Source: Bowmanella yangjiangensis (GTDB lineage: Bacteria > Pseudomonadota > Gammaproteobacteria > Enterobacterales > Alteromonadaceae). From it: a stretch of 64,000 nt of DNA. Positions 1 to 7,378 of this stretch are shown one piece after another. The translations under genes were made by a program, and so were the position numbers. The number at the start of each line of letters is the position of its first letter. The first letter of the stretch is position 1. The DNA is taken from the NCBI RefSeq assembly GCF_017255015.1, contig NZ_JAFKCS010000021.1, positions 18,336-82,335 of the forward strand, written 5' to 3'. The notes below the pieces were generated by a model. That model had not been told where the DNA came from. It made no database searches and saw only the letters and a list, made by a program, of their open reading frames with translations.

Positions 1-77
1 GGGAACGCTGCAATGACCTTGCCCGAACCTGATTTACAGGCAATTTCCCGGCCATTGGCAAATACGTTGTTGCTCAT
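1..77 (-). CDS. PAAR-like (DUF4150) protein, 5' part only
   Basis: Only the first 25 or so codons are in the window; the gene continues off the left edge. The visible N-terminus (MSNNVFANGREIACKSGSGK, then VIAAFP) matches the opening of DUF4150 / Tox-PAAR-like proteins, which cap the VgrG spike and often carry a toxin behind the cap. Its ATG overlaps the stop of the preceding ketosynthase-like gene (ATGA), so the two are translationally coupled. What follows the PAAR-like part, possibly an effector domain, cannot be seen. Confidence 0.75.
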   Translation of the reverse strand, partial: MSNNVFANGREIACKSGSGKVIAAF

Positions 78-1111
78 TGTTCACTCCAGGCGCCAAAGCG
101 CAAAATAGCAACGGAACGTTGTCCATCATCGTTTGAAGCGTGATGAACAATATTACTTCCAGCGGCAAACCCTTTTTCAAAGGCTACTTTCAGGTACGCA
201 AGGCATACGGGCACGATGGCCGCGCCAACTTCACCGATACAGTCAGCCGGATGCCAGATGGGGAAACCTTGTTTATGCACCCGTAACAAACGGCTAAGTG
301 CAAGGGCTGCTTCTTTGAACCAATATTGTTCACCAGCGACATCTACGATACGAAAATCCATGTCGTTCATAGAGCTACCCGCTTCTTCAAAAGCCATGTT
401 CAATGCCTGAGTCAGGCCATCAGCCCTAACGGGCAATCCGGCACTAATGGTTGCTTGTTCAACAGCAAAGCCTAATCCCATGCAAAGCAGTTGGTTTTGT
501 TGTGAACATTGGGGTGGGCTAAGTAAAATGGCCGCTGCAGCCTCGCCAGGAATAAAGCCGTCAGAGTGGTGGCTGGTCAGGAGCCTGTCCTGGGTTTCAA
601 AATACCGGATGCTATGGGCGTTCAGCAGACTATCAACGCCGCAGACCAAGACATGGTTTAACTTATTCTGATAGAGAATGTCTCTGGCAAGTTTCAGCGC
701 ATAGATGCCTCCGGCTCTCCCCTGTTTAATGACTGCGGAATCCCTATGCAGCGGCAGGCCTAAAAACTCTTGGACGAGAAAAAACACTTTATTGCCGAGG
801 TTTTCCGGAATGCCTGGGCGCTCTGGTTCAGACAGGCAGATAATGACGGGAATCTCCTCTAAGTGCACTTGTGCTTGAGCTGCGCATTCTTCGAGGGCTT
901 TGCATAGCATCATCGCCAACTTTCTCGCGCCCTGAAGCTGTTCTTCCAAAGGTACTGCACAACCTTGTATCCATTCTCCCTGCTCATCCATAAATCGGGT
1001 TTCCTGGAAGTTATCAATGGCGGCTCTAATGGCAGCACAACTGCTGTAGGTATCCAGGCCAACCCCTGTGACCATGCCGGTGGCGGTTATTGCCAGAGGT
1101 CTATCAATCAT
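74..1111 (-). CDS. T6SS-associated ketosynthase-like protein (thiolase fold, likely non-catalytic)
   Basis: About 345 residues with beta-ketoacyl-synthase architecture: a VTGVGLDT-type N-terminus, a central segment ending in VLVCGVDSLL and a C-terminal HPADCIGEVGAA segment where KAS enzymes have a catalytic His loop. The place of the active-site cysteine (ACATS-type motif) reads AVIKQGRAGG, so the nucleophile appears to be missing. The neighbours are DUF2169, DUF6484, VgrG and PAAR-like genes, a recurring T6SS spike set; the role is probably structural or chaperone-like rather than fatty-acid synthesis. I chose the ATG at 1111 because GGAGG lies about 7 bases upstream; an in-frame ATG at 1129 lacks such a site. 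It overlaps the DUF2169 stop by 8 bases and the PAAR-like start by 4. Confidence 0.8.
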   Translation of the reverse strand: MIDRPLAITATGMVTGVGLDTYSSCAAIRAAIDNFQETRFMDEQGEWIQGCAVPLEEQLQGARKLAMMLCKALEECAAQAQVHLEEIPVIICLSEPERPGIPENLGNKVFFLVQEFLGLPLHRDSAVIKQGRAGGIYALKLARDILYQNKLNHVLVCGVDSLLNAHSIRYFETQDRLLTSHHSDGFIPGEAAAAILLSPPQCSQQNQLLCMGLGFAVEQATISAGLPVRADGLTQALNMAFEEAGSSMNDMDFRIVDVAGEQYWFKEAALALSRLLRVHKQGFPIWHPADCIGEVGAAIVPVCLAYLKVAFEKGFAAGSNIVHHASNDDGQRSVAILRFGAWSEQ

Positions 1112-2204
1112 ATTCAGCCTCCAGTCCATGGATTTTATTCAGGCCGGGGTAATAAGTTTTACCCAGAGTTTTGGCTCGCCACCATGCCTTAGACATCTTT
1201 CCAACCAGCACCTGGGGAATTTCGAACATATTGCGCTTCAGGGGTTCGCTGACCCGCCATACCAGGCTAAAACGACCCATATCCGGTTCAATCAGTAGGG
1301 TATCTATGACGGCATGAGTGTGATGAGCCTCCTCCCGTTTTTTGAAAAACACCACGGGAAGGTCAATAGTGGGTAGCTGAAAACGTGTCAGGCCGGTGGG
1401 CGTGAGGTTGTGCAGCTCTACCCACTCTCCTCCTTGCAGATAACTGCATTGTTGATCTATTGGTGCGGCCTGAAAGTATTGCTCATCAAAATCGTCAGGC
1501 AGGAAAGGAAAAACCTTATCTATCCATTGCTGGTCGTAGGTGCCGGCGAATCTGGCTCTTTGGGGCCAGCCTCTTCCTACCACACCGTAGGCCATGGGGC
1601 GATATTGCCCATCGGGTTTTTTAATTGGGTGACCAGGTTCTTCGGTATTGGGTAGTGGCGTGTGATGTATCAGTTTGTCTTGAATAAATCGATGAAAGCC
1701 CCGGCCAACCGGGTTTTCCATATAAGCGTCACGCTTAGTTTCATCCTGAGTAAAGTTATCCAACCCACCGAAGGCGCGGCCGTAGTGAATTGGCATAACG
1801 GTAAAGGGCTCGGCAAAGGTTTTGCCAATACTCCCGGCATCTGCATACCAGAGACGATTGCCTACTGCGCGTACGGTTTTATCTATACCTGCCACTTGTA
1901 TACGGGTGTCTACCTCTTTAACCGGTTGTCCGTACGGGGCATAGGCTGAGCCATTTAACAGCACATCGCAACGCGGTTTGTAAGGAGCGAAGTCCGATTC
2001 ATACAGGCAGGACGAAAAGCCTGGTTCGTCAAAATAAACATCAGCTTCAACCAGCGGTATCTGCTGTTCTTGTAGCACGGGTGGGCTACCATCTAGCGGC
2101 AGGCCAAAGGTGCCTTTAACCACCACCACCAAGCTTTCCCGCCCGGATTTATCCATTCCCTGGGTGTACGCTGCCTGCATGGCTGTTGCGTTAATCAGTT
2201 CCAT
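1104..2204 (-). CDS. DUF2169 domain protein, T6SS accessory
   Basis: A 366-residue protein with the DUF2169 pattern: an early VVVVKGTFGLP segment, FDEPG and FAPYKPRCDVLLNGSAYAP motifs, and a GVVGRGWPQRARFAGTYD block. Members of this family sit beside PAAR-like DUF4150 proteins in T6SS loci and are thought to be adaptors for spike or effector loading; that role is inferred from context. It lies 11 bases after the DUF6484 gene and overlaps the ketosynthase-like gene, so the whole 3' end of the locus reads as one transcript. No signal peptide or membrane segment is seen. Confidence 0.85.
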   Translation of the reverse strand: MELINATAMQAAYTQGMDKSGRESLVVVVKGTFGLPLDGSPPVLQEQQIPLVEADVYFDEPGFSSCLYESDFAPYKPRCDVLLNGSAYAPYGQPVKEVDTRIQVAGIDKTVRAVGNRLWYADAGSIGKTFAEPFTVMPIHYGRAFGGLDNFTQDETKRDAYMENPVGRGFHRFIQDKLIHHTPLPNTEEPGHPIKKPDGQYRPMAYGVVGRGWPQRARFAGTYDQQWIDKVFPFLPDDFDEQYFQAAPIDQQCSYLQGGEWVELHNLTPTGLTRFQLPTIDLPVVFFKKREEAHHTHAVIDTLLIEPDMGRFSLVWRVSEPLKRNMFEIPQVLVGKMSKAWWRAKTLGKTYYPGLNKIHGLEAEYD

Positions 2205-2215
2205 GATTTCCCTGC

Positions 2216-2677
2216 TTAGTTAAGCTGAATTGCGCCACCTTTAATCCGGTTGGCGCCGCTTGAGCGACTGAGAATGTAAGCCCCTCGGATCAATACCTTG
2301 CCAGCCTTGGTCAGGGTAATGCTGGCCTTGCCACATTTCAGTTCAATCTGCTGCTCCGCGCGCAGACAGAGGGTATCGCCGTCCATTTTTACATTCAGGG
2401 TCTGACTGGTTGTTTTTTCCTTGCGAGTAGGCTGTGGGGAGACGATTCGGCCAATGATCAGCGGTTTATTCGCATCACCGTTTTCAAATAAGAGGGCCAG
2501 ATGGCAGCCGATATCGTCCGTTTCCAGTTGCACTGTACTTTTGGCCTCCAAGCCTTGTTGACTTGGATTACCGGCAAATACTACCAGCGGATGGCCTTGT
2601 GCACTGAAGCCTACGAGTGCGCCCACGGTAACATCCGTAGCCCGTTTGTTTTTTACCTCACTTGTCTGTTCCAGCAT
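2216..2677 (-). CDS. DUF6484 domain protein, VgrG-tip-like
   Basis: A 153-residue protein. Residues about 15-85 (VGALVGFSAQGHPLVVFAG ... CHLALLFENGDANKPLIIGRI) resemble the DUF6484 / gp5-OB-like fold. Its C-terminus (ELKCGKASITLTKAGKVLIRG) closely resembles the C-terminal tip of the VgrG just upstream (IKCGKASISMKKDGTISISG). That shared motif suggests it forms or extends the beta-helical spike tip, or docks on it. Same transcript as VgrG (55-base gap) and DUF2169 (11-base gap). Function is inferred. Confidence 0.8.
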   Translation of the reverse strand: MLEQTSEVKNKRATDVTVGALVGFSAQGHPLVVFAGNPSQQGLEAKSTVQLETDDIGCHLALLFENGDANKPLIIGRIVSPQPTRKEKTTSQTLNVKMDGDTLCLRAEQQIELKCGKASITLTKAGKVLIRGAYILSRSSGANRIKGGAIQLN

Positions 2678-2732
2678 CGTCGACTCCTACATCTCATTGT
2701 TTCATCCTGGCCCTGAGACTGCTTGCGGCCGC

Positions 2733-4877
2733 TTAGTTTTGCAGAATTTTCTTACCCTTCAGCACCATGTCTTTGCTGGCTTTAACATCGATGGCTCCGC
2801 TGCCTTTTATGCTGATGTCTTTGCCGGAAATGCTGATGGTGCCGTCTTTTTTCATGGAGATACTGGCCTTACCACATTTGATGGTGATGGCATCACCTAC
2901 ATCGATAACCAGGTTCTTGCCTACGTTGAGGCTGTCATTGTCACCCACATCGACAGAGCGGTTGTTGCCGACACTCACCAGTTGGTTCAGTCCTATATCA
3001 AGGTTTTGCGCCGCGCCAATTTCCACCGCCTGCGCGCCACCGATGACAATTTCCTGCGCAGCACCTATGGCAATGGCCTCGTTAATGGCCACGGTATGGG
3101 TTCTGGACTGGCCAATGCTGACGGATTCGTTGGCTGCCACATCCCGGCTGCGGTTGGCGCCAATGCTGATGGTTTCATTGCTGGCTACGGTTTCGGTACG
3201 GTTGTTGCCAATACTGATGGTTTCATCGTTGCCGACACTCTCGGTGCGGTTATTTCCTACCGAGATAGTCTCATCATTGCCAATGGTGTCTTTGCGGTCG
3301 TTACCTATATCAATGGTTTCATCTACGCCCACCGTCTCGGTCTTATTGTTTTTGACCAAGATGTTTTCGTCTTTTTCCGCTTGGATATAAAGCTCTTCGC
3401 TGCCCTTTTTATCTTCCATGCGGATTTCGTTAAAGTTGTTAGCACTGCCGCCAGGCGAACTGCGGGTTTTAATGCCCGATTGGGTTTTGTTCGCTGGCAG
3501 GCTGTAAGGCGGCATGTTATCGGCGTTATATACGCTACCCACCACCAGAGGTCGGTCTGGGTCACCTTCCAGAAAATCGACTATCACTTCGTGGCCGATG
3601 CGGGGAATAATTTGTGCGCCCCAGGCTTTACCGGACCAGGTTTGCGCAACACGAATCCAGCAGGAGCTGTTTTCGTTTGATGTGCCGTATCTGTCCCAGA
3701 AAAACTGTACTTTGATGCGACCATATTTATCCGGGTAGATTTCCTCGCCGGGGGGGCCTACCACTACCGCGGTTTGCGGTCCTTGCACTGAGGGTTTTGG
3801 TGCGTTGCGGGCTGGTCGGAACGGGGTCTTGCTGTCAATCACTACAAAGTTGCACTGAAAAGGCTGTTCGCCACCACCGCCTGAACCGTAGTGATTGGCA
3901 TTAAGTTCATAGTCACAACTCAGCACCAGGTACTCCTGGTTGCGATCGGCCCTGGGGTGTTCGCTTAGGGTAAATAATCCACCGCAGGTCATATTCCGGG
4001 CATCGGTCTCGCCACTATGTTGTTCAAATTTGACCTGTTGCTCCTCAATGCGGGTGAGGGTGTAACTGTCACCATCGGCTGATTCGGTATATTCTCCGGG
4101 GTAATCAAAATACTCAGCATCAGCCAGGGCATGCGAGCGGGGAATGGTACGGCTGGTGGACAGGTCACTTTTGGGTTTTTTGAAATCGTAATCGGTGCTG
4201 GCATAGCGACCGGTTTGCACTTCACAACTGCTGCTCCAATTGGCAATGCTGCTGTCTTCTTTGCGTTGGAAAAGTCCAACTAAATGATAAGCAATAGCCG
4301 ACTTACCAGAGAGAGGATTATGGGAATTGGCGGCATCGGCCAGTATCAGCTTATGCTTGTCTTTTTCATGGCTGAAGTAGAAGTAGATGCCTTCGTTTTC
4401 CATCAGGCGCATCACGAATAACATATCCGATTCGCGATACTGTACGCAGTATTCCCAGGTCCGATAGCTACGTGAAAGCTTCAGCTCATAGTCGGTAAAG
4501 CCATTGTCGGCGAATACCTGCTTGAGAATATCCGGTACCGTCATTTCCTGAAAAATACGACAATCGGCGGTGCGGTTTAAAAACCATAGCCAGGGGTGTA
4601 TTTCGGCACTGTATTGGGCATAGCCTTCGGTGGCTCTGCCTTGTTGGGAAAAGCGGGTAATAAAACCATTGAAATAGCGGTACTGCTGGTTCTCCAACTC
4701 CAACTGAATGGTGGCCTTCTGGCCAACCAGATCGGTGGCTTTAATGTCCTCTTTTTTTGCATAGAGGGTAACCTCATACCTGAAGAGTTGACCCAAGGCT
4801 TCATGGCCACTCATAGACACCAGCAACAGTTCATCACCCAAGGAGGTGGTTATAGATACCTGTCTTTTCCCTGTCAC
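2733..4877 (-). CDS. vgrG: VgrG spike protein (TssI)
   Basis: A 714-residue VgrG. The gp27-like N-terminal part opens with SITTSLGDELLLVSMSGHEALGQLFRYEVTL. The gp5/OB part carries YPDKYGRIKVQFFWDRYG and RVAQTWSGKAWGAQIIPRIGHEVIVDFLEGDPDRPLVVGSVYN. From about residue 500 to 680 there is a long run of short repeats of the type (D/N)ETI(S/D)(I/V)GNNR, the beta-helix of the spike needle, then a DUF2345-like tip ending KGKKILQN. No extra catalytic domain follows, so it is a structural rather than an evolved VgrG. The flanking lipase and spike-accessory genes are its likely cargo and partners. Confidence 0.97.
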   Translation of the reverse strand: MTGKRQVSITTSLGDELLLVSMSGHEALGQLFRYEVTLYAKKEDIKATDLVGQKATIQLELENQQYRYFNGFITRFSQQGRATEGYAQYSAEIHPWLWFLNRTADCRIFQEMTVPDILKQVFADNGFTDYELKLSRSYRTWEYCVQYRESDMLFVMRLMENEGIYFYFSHEKDKHKLILADAANSHNPLSGKSAIAYHLVGLFQRKEDSSIANWSSSCEVQTGRYASTDYDFKKPKSDLSTSRTIPRSHALADAEYFDYPGEYTESADGDSYTLTRIEEQQVKFEQHSGETDARNMTCGGLFTLSEHPRADRNQEYLVLSCDYELNANHYGSGGGGEQPFQCNFVVIDSKTPFRPARNAPKPSVQGPQTAVVVGPPGEEIYPDKYGRIKVQFFWDRYGTSNENSSCWIRVAQTWSGKAWGAQIIPRIGHEVIVDFLEGDPDRPLVVGSVYNADNMPPYSLPANKTQSGIKTRSSPGGSANNFNEIRMEDKKGSEELYIQAEKDENILVKNNKTETVGVDETIDIGNDRKDTIGNDETISVGNNRTESVGNDETISIGNNRTETVASNETISIGANRSRDVAANESVSIGQSRTHTVAINEAIAIGAAQEIVIGGAQAVEIGAAQNLDIGLNQLVSVGNNRSVDVGDNDSLNVGKNLVIDVGDAITIKCGKASISMKKDGTISISGKDISIKGSGAIDVKASKDMVLKGKKILQN

Positions 4878-4973
4878 AAGGTTTCTCCTGTTCGCGGCTC
4901 GCTAGAACCTGTCAAACCCGCTCAAATTCACTAAGTGTAGCTAGGGCCTGAACAACTTTCCTGTTTGTATTGT

Positions 4974-6359
4974 TTACAATGCCAGCGGCCCTCTTGTGCC
5001 GCCCAGGCGCGTATTGGGGCCTGGAATACGGTAGGCGTTTTGCCTTGGCCTTAGCCCATTTGGGGTTGGGTGACCTTCAGGCACCTGCCACATAGTTCTG
5101 GGCATGGGCATGGGCAAGGCTATCTGCATTTGCATCTGGCTGGCTTCCAGAGCTTGCCTGGCCATTCTGGATACAAAAGACGAGAGCAAACCCAGCACCC
5201 AGCGAATAAATGCCACAGTAAGGCTTTGCTCCGGGAATGGCTGCCATCCCACTACGGAGAGGATTTTATTCAGCAAGCGTTGTACCCAAACAGAGATCTC
5301 TTTTAAGGCCATGGCACCCTGATATAACAGCCAGGCAACGGCATCCAGTGTGGTGGCATAGGAAGGCAGTTGCTGGCCTATTCCCAGTTTATGCGTGCGC
5401 TTTAAAATATACTGCAGGGCAAAGGCGATCATGGTGAGCACCGGGGCCGAGTACATAGCTACTCCTAATGCGCCTGCCAGTACGCCTGTACTTACTCCTC
5501 CCTCAAGAAATTTCTTAGTATCTAAATCGGAAATACTGCCCTTTAAATTTCCCCATTCCATACCCCTAACAGTGGATATGTAGTTATTCATAAAATGAGC
5601 CATTACCGATATGCGCCCGGTAATCCAATTCAGATGATAACCATCGGCAAAGTCTGATGAGTACACATGTAAAAAGGGAAACATAGGTACCATACTGACC
5701 AGATCAGCATCGTGATAAACCCGGTAAATATTTTGCTTGCCAATCAGCTTATGCACTTCCTGGTTAAAAGAAGTGAAGCCCACTCTGGGGGCACCAAAGG
5801 TATAAAGTTTAATCTGGCATGTTTTGGCACTGTCCCGCTTGGCAATATGATAAGCGGTAAGGGTGGCCAAGGCGCCGCCCAGGCTATGACCAACCAGATG
5901 AATCTTACTGGGTGAATGCCAATCCAGATAGCGGTCAATATGATGTTCAAAGGAGCGAAAGGTCTGCACAAAGCCGCGATGGGTCATATGACCATTAAAG
6001 TTTGTTGGTAGGGTTTTTAGGTCAGTAGCTGCATCTTGTCTTGATGCAGTCCCTTTAATAGCAATTAATGTCTCACCTTTATAATTTTCTACTTTGGAAT
6101 CAAACCCCTCGGCTATGCAACCAAAAGTGGCGGATGTTCCTCTTCCATATCCTGTAATTGCAGAGAAAGATTCTATTGGTTTAAATCCACGTTTCGTCAA
6201 CGGATTTAAGATAAATAATCTTTCATCTTTATTTAAACCACTTAAAGCTGTTTTTAAGTTGACTTTCCCTGTCTGAACTTTATTTTCGTTTAGAGCTTTA
6301 GAAAAACTATAAATGCTATCTGCAAGTTCTGCGCTTTCAGAAGGTGTAATGATTTTCAT
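4974..6359 (-). CDS. Class 3 lipase, candidate T6SS effector
   Basis: A 461-residue lipase_3 family protein. The nucleophile elbow GHSLGG places the catalytic Ser at 159; Asp219 in HDADLVSMVP and His255 in AHFMNNYI complete a plausible triad. A hydrophobic stretch at about residues 295-315 (GALGVAMYSAPVLTMIAFAL) and a basic, proline-rich C-terminus follow; there is no N-terminal signal peptide, as expected for a T6SS cargo. The start has a strong AGGAGG site 5 bases upstream. Position directly between VgrG and two DUF6795 genes suggests an antibacterial phospholipase (Tle-type) with its protectors. Lipase family is clear; phospholipase specificity is inferred. Confidence 0.88.
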   Translation of the reverse strand: MKIITPSESAELADSIYSFSKALNENKVQTGKVNLKTALSGLNKDERLFILNPLTKRGFKPIESFSAITGYGRGTSATFGCIAEGFDSKVENYKGETLIAIKGTASRQDAATDLKTLPTNFNGHMTHRGFVQTFRSFEHHIDRYLDWHSPSKIHLVGHSLGGALATLTAYHIAKRDSAKTCQIKLYTFGAPRVGFTSFNQEVHKLIGKQNIYRVYHDADLVSMVPMFPFLHVYSSDFADGYHLNWITGRISVMAHFMNNYISTVRGMEWGNLKGSISDLDTKKFLEGGVSTGVLAGALGVAMYSAPVLTMIAFALQYILKRTHKLGIGQQLPSYATTLDAVAWLLYQGAMALKEISVWVQRLLNKILSVVGWQPFPEQSLTVAFIRWVLGLLSSFVSRMARQALEASQMQMQIALPMPMPRTMWQVPEGHPTPNGLRPRQNAYRIPGPNTRLGGTRGPLAL

Positions 6360-6378
6360 ATGTCCTCCTATTTGTAAA

Positions 6379-6849
6379 CTAGTCAGCTATTTTGCATATT
6401 CCATAATAACCACCTTCAATCTGTTCTTTAAATTCAGATTCTAAGTCGCACTCTATTCTTATAGGAGCCTTTCCTATCTCATCTCCTGTCCCATAAGTGT
6501 TCTTTATATTTCTCCAGGCAGTATATTCCTCGCCTTTAAAACGAATTATTATTTTTTGAGAAATTACTGGTTGCATAGGAAAAACTAAAGATAAAACTGA
6601 CTGGCTTTTCCATTCTTCAAAAAAGAACCTTCCATTCTTATCTGTTGTTACTGTTTTACTTTTCTTCTCATCTTTAGCCGACCAATCATAACTACTTATT
6701 ACCTCCGCCCCTTCTACAGGCTCGCCATTTAGTAGTACAACACCTTCAACTTCAGTAAACATTGATTTTGAAAATAAACCCATGGAGTTGACTCCTTTAG
6801 AAAAAAATGACAATAGGATCACTAGTGGAATAAGTGTATTTCTTTTCAC
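6379..6849 (-). CDS. DUF6795 protein with signal peptide, candidate immunity protein
   Basis: A 156-residue protein. It begins with a basic-hydrophobic signal peptide (MKRNTLIPLVILLSFFSKG) and then a beta-rich transthyretin-like domain (EGVVLLNGEPVEGAEVISS ... DKNGRFFFEEW), the DUF6795 pattern. It is paralogous to the gene immediately upstream and overlaps it by an ATGA junction. The stretch is visibly AT-richer than the T6SS structural genes, typical of exchangeable effector-immunity cassettes. An exported protein next to a lipase effector fits a periplasmic immunity protein, but this is inference. Confidence 0.75.
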   Translation of the reverse strand: MKRNTLIPLVILLSFFSKGVNSMGLFSKSMFTEVEGVVLLNGEPVEGAEVISSYDWSAKDEKKSKTVTTDKNGRFFFEEWKSQSVLSLVFPMQPVISQKIIIRFKGEEYTAWRNIKNTYGTGDEIGKAPIRIECDLESEFKEQIEGGYYGICKIAD

Positions 6850-7373
6850 TTTACAAGCTTCCCTATTCCGTAGTAACTTTCTCCATACCTATTTTCACCT
6901 TGATATTTATTTTTTATTCCCAAATCTATTTCCATTTTTATTTGGTTTTTCCCAGTCTCTCTTCCTTTGTAATAGTTGCTTTTGGTGTGGCGCCATACGC
7001 AATAATCTTTCTGGTTGAAACCTATATTAATCTCCTGCCCTATTAACGGGTGTAATAGACCATTTAATGGTATTGGAAGAAAACGATAAATTGTTCCAAA
7101 TTTGAATTTCCCATTTTCATCAGTTTTGGTCGAATCAATGTATGTTTTTTTAGATATGTTCCAGTCAACTTTTCTGGTAACGGTGATATTTTTTAGGGGC
7201 TTGTTGTCAAATAGTACCGTTCCTTCAATTTTGCTACATAGGCAGACAAAACCAATTATTATAAACGCTAAAGCGATGAAGGTAAGTAAGTATGGGAAGC
7301 TAGTTTCAAGCACCAGCCCTAATGCATCATGCATAAAGCCCAGAAATATCTTAATTTCGGTTATGATTTCCAT
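6846..7373 (-). CDS. DUF6795 membrane-anchored protein, candidate immunity protein
   Basis: A 175-residue paralogue of the following gene. It has an N-terminal membrane anchor (about residues 25-47, FPYLLTFIALAFIIIGFVCL) followed by the same domain: KIEGTVLFDNKPLKNITVTR, DENGKFKFG, and a conserved C-terminal half with CVWRHTKSNYYKGRETGKNQ and YYGIGKLVK. The two proteins match along their length (for example WRHTKSNYYKGRETGK against WRNIKNTYGTGDEIGK). It starts 5 bases after clpV and is AT-rich. Probably the second of a duplicated immunity pair; function not proven. Confidence 0.75.
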   Translation of the reverse strand: MEIITEIKIFLGFMHDALGLVLETSFPYLLTFIALAFIIIGFVCLCSKIEGTVLFDNKPLKNITVTRKVDWNISKKTYIDSTKTDENGKFKFGTIYRFLPIPLNGLLHPLIGQEINIGFNQKDYCVWRHTKSNYYKGRETGKNQIKMEIDLGIKNKYQGENRYGESYYGIGKLVK

Positions 7374-7378
7374 ATCTT

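Noticed and set aside
2646..3680. Long plus-strand open frame opposite the vgrG repeats
   Set aside because: It mirrors the repetitive beta-helix of vgrG on the other strand, has no ribosome site and its sequence is low-complexity; an antisense shadow.
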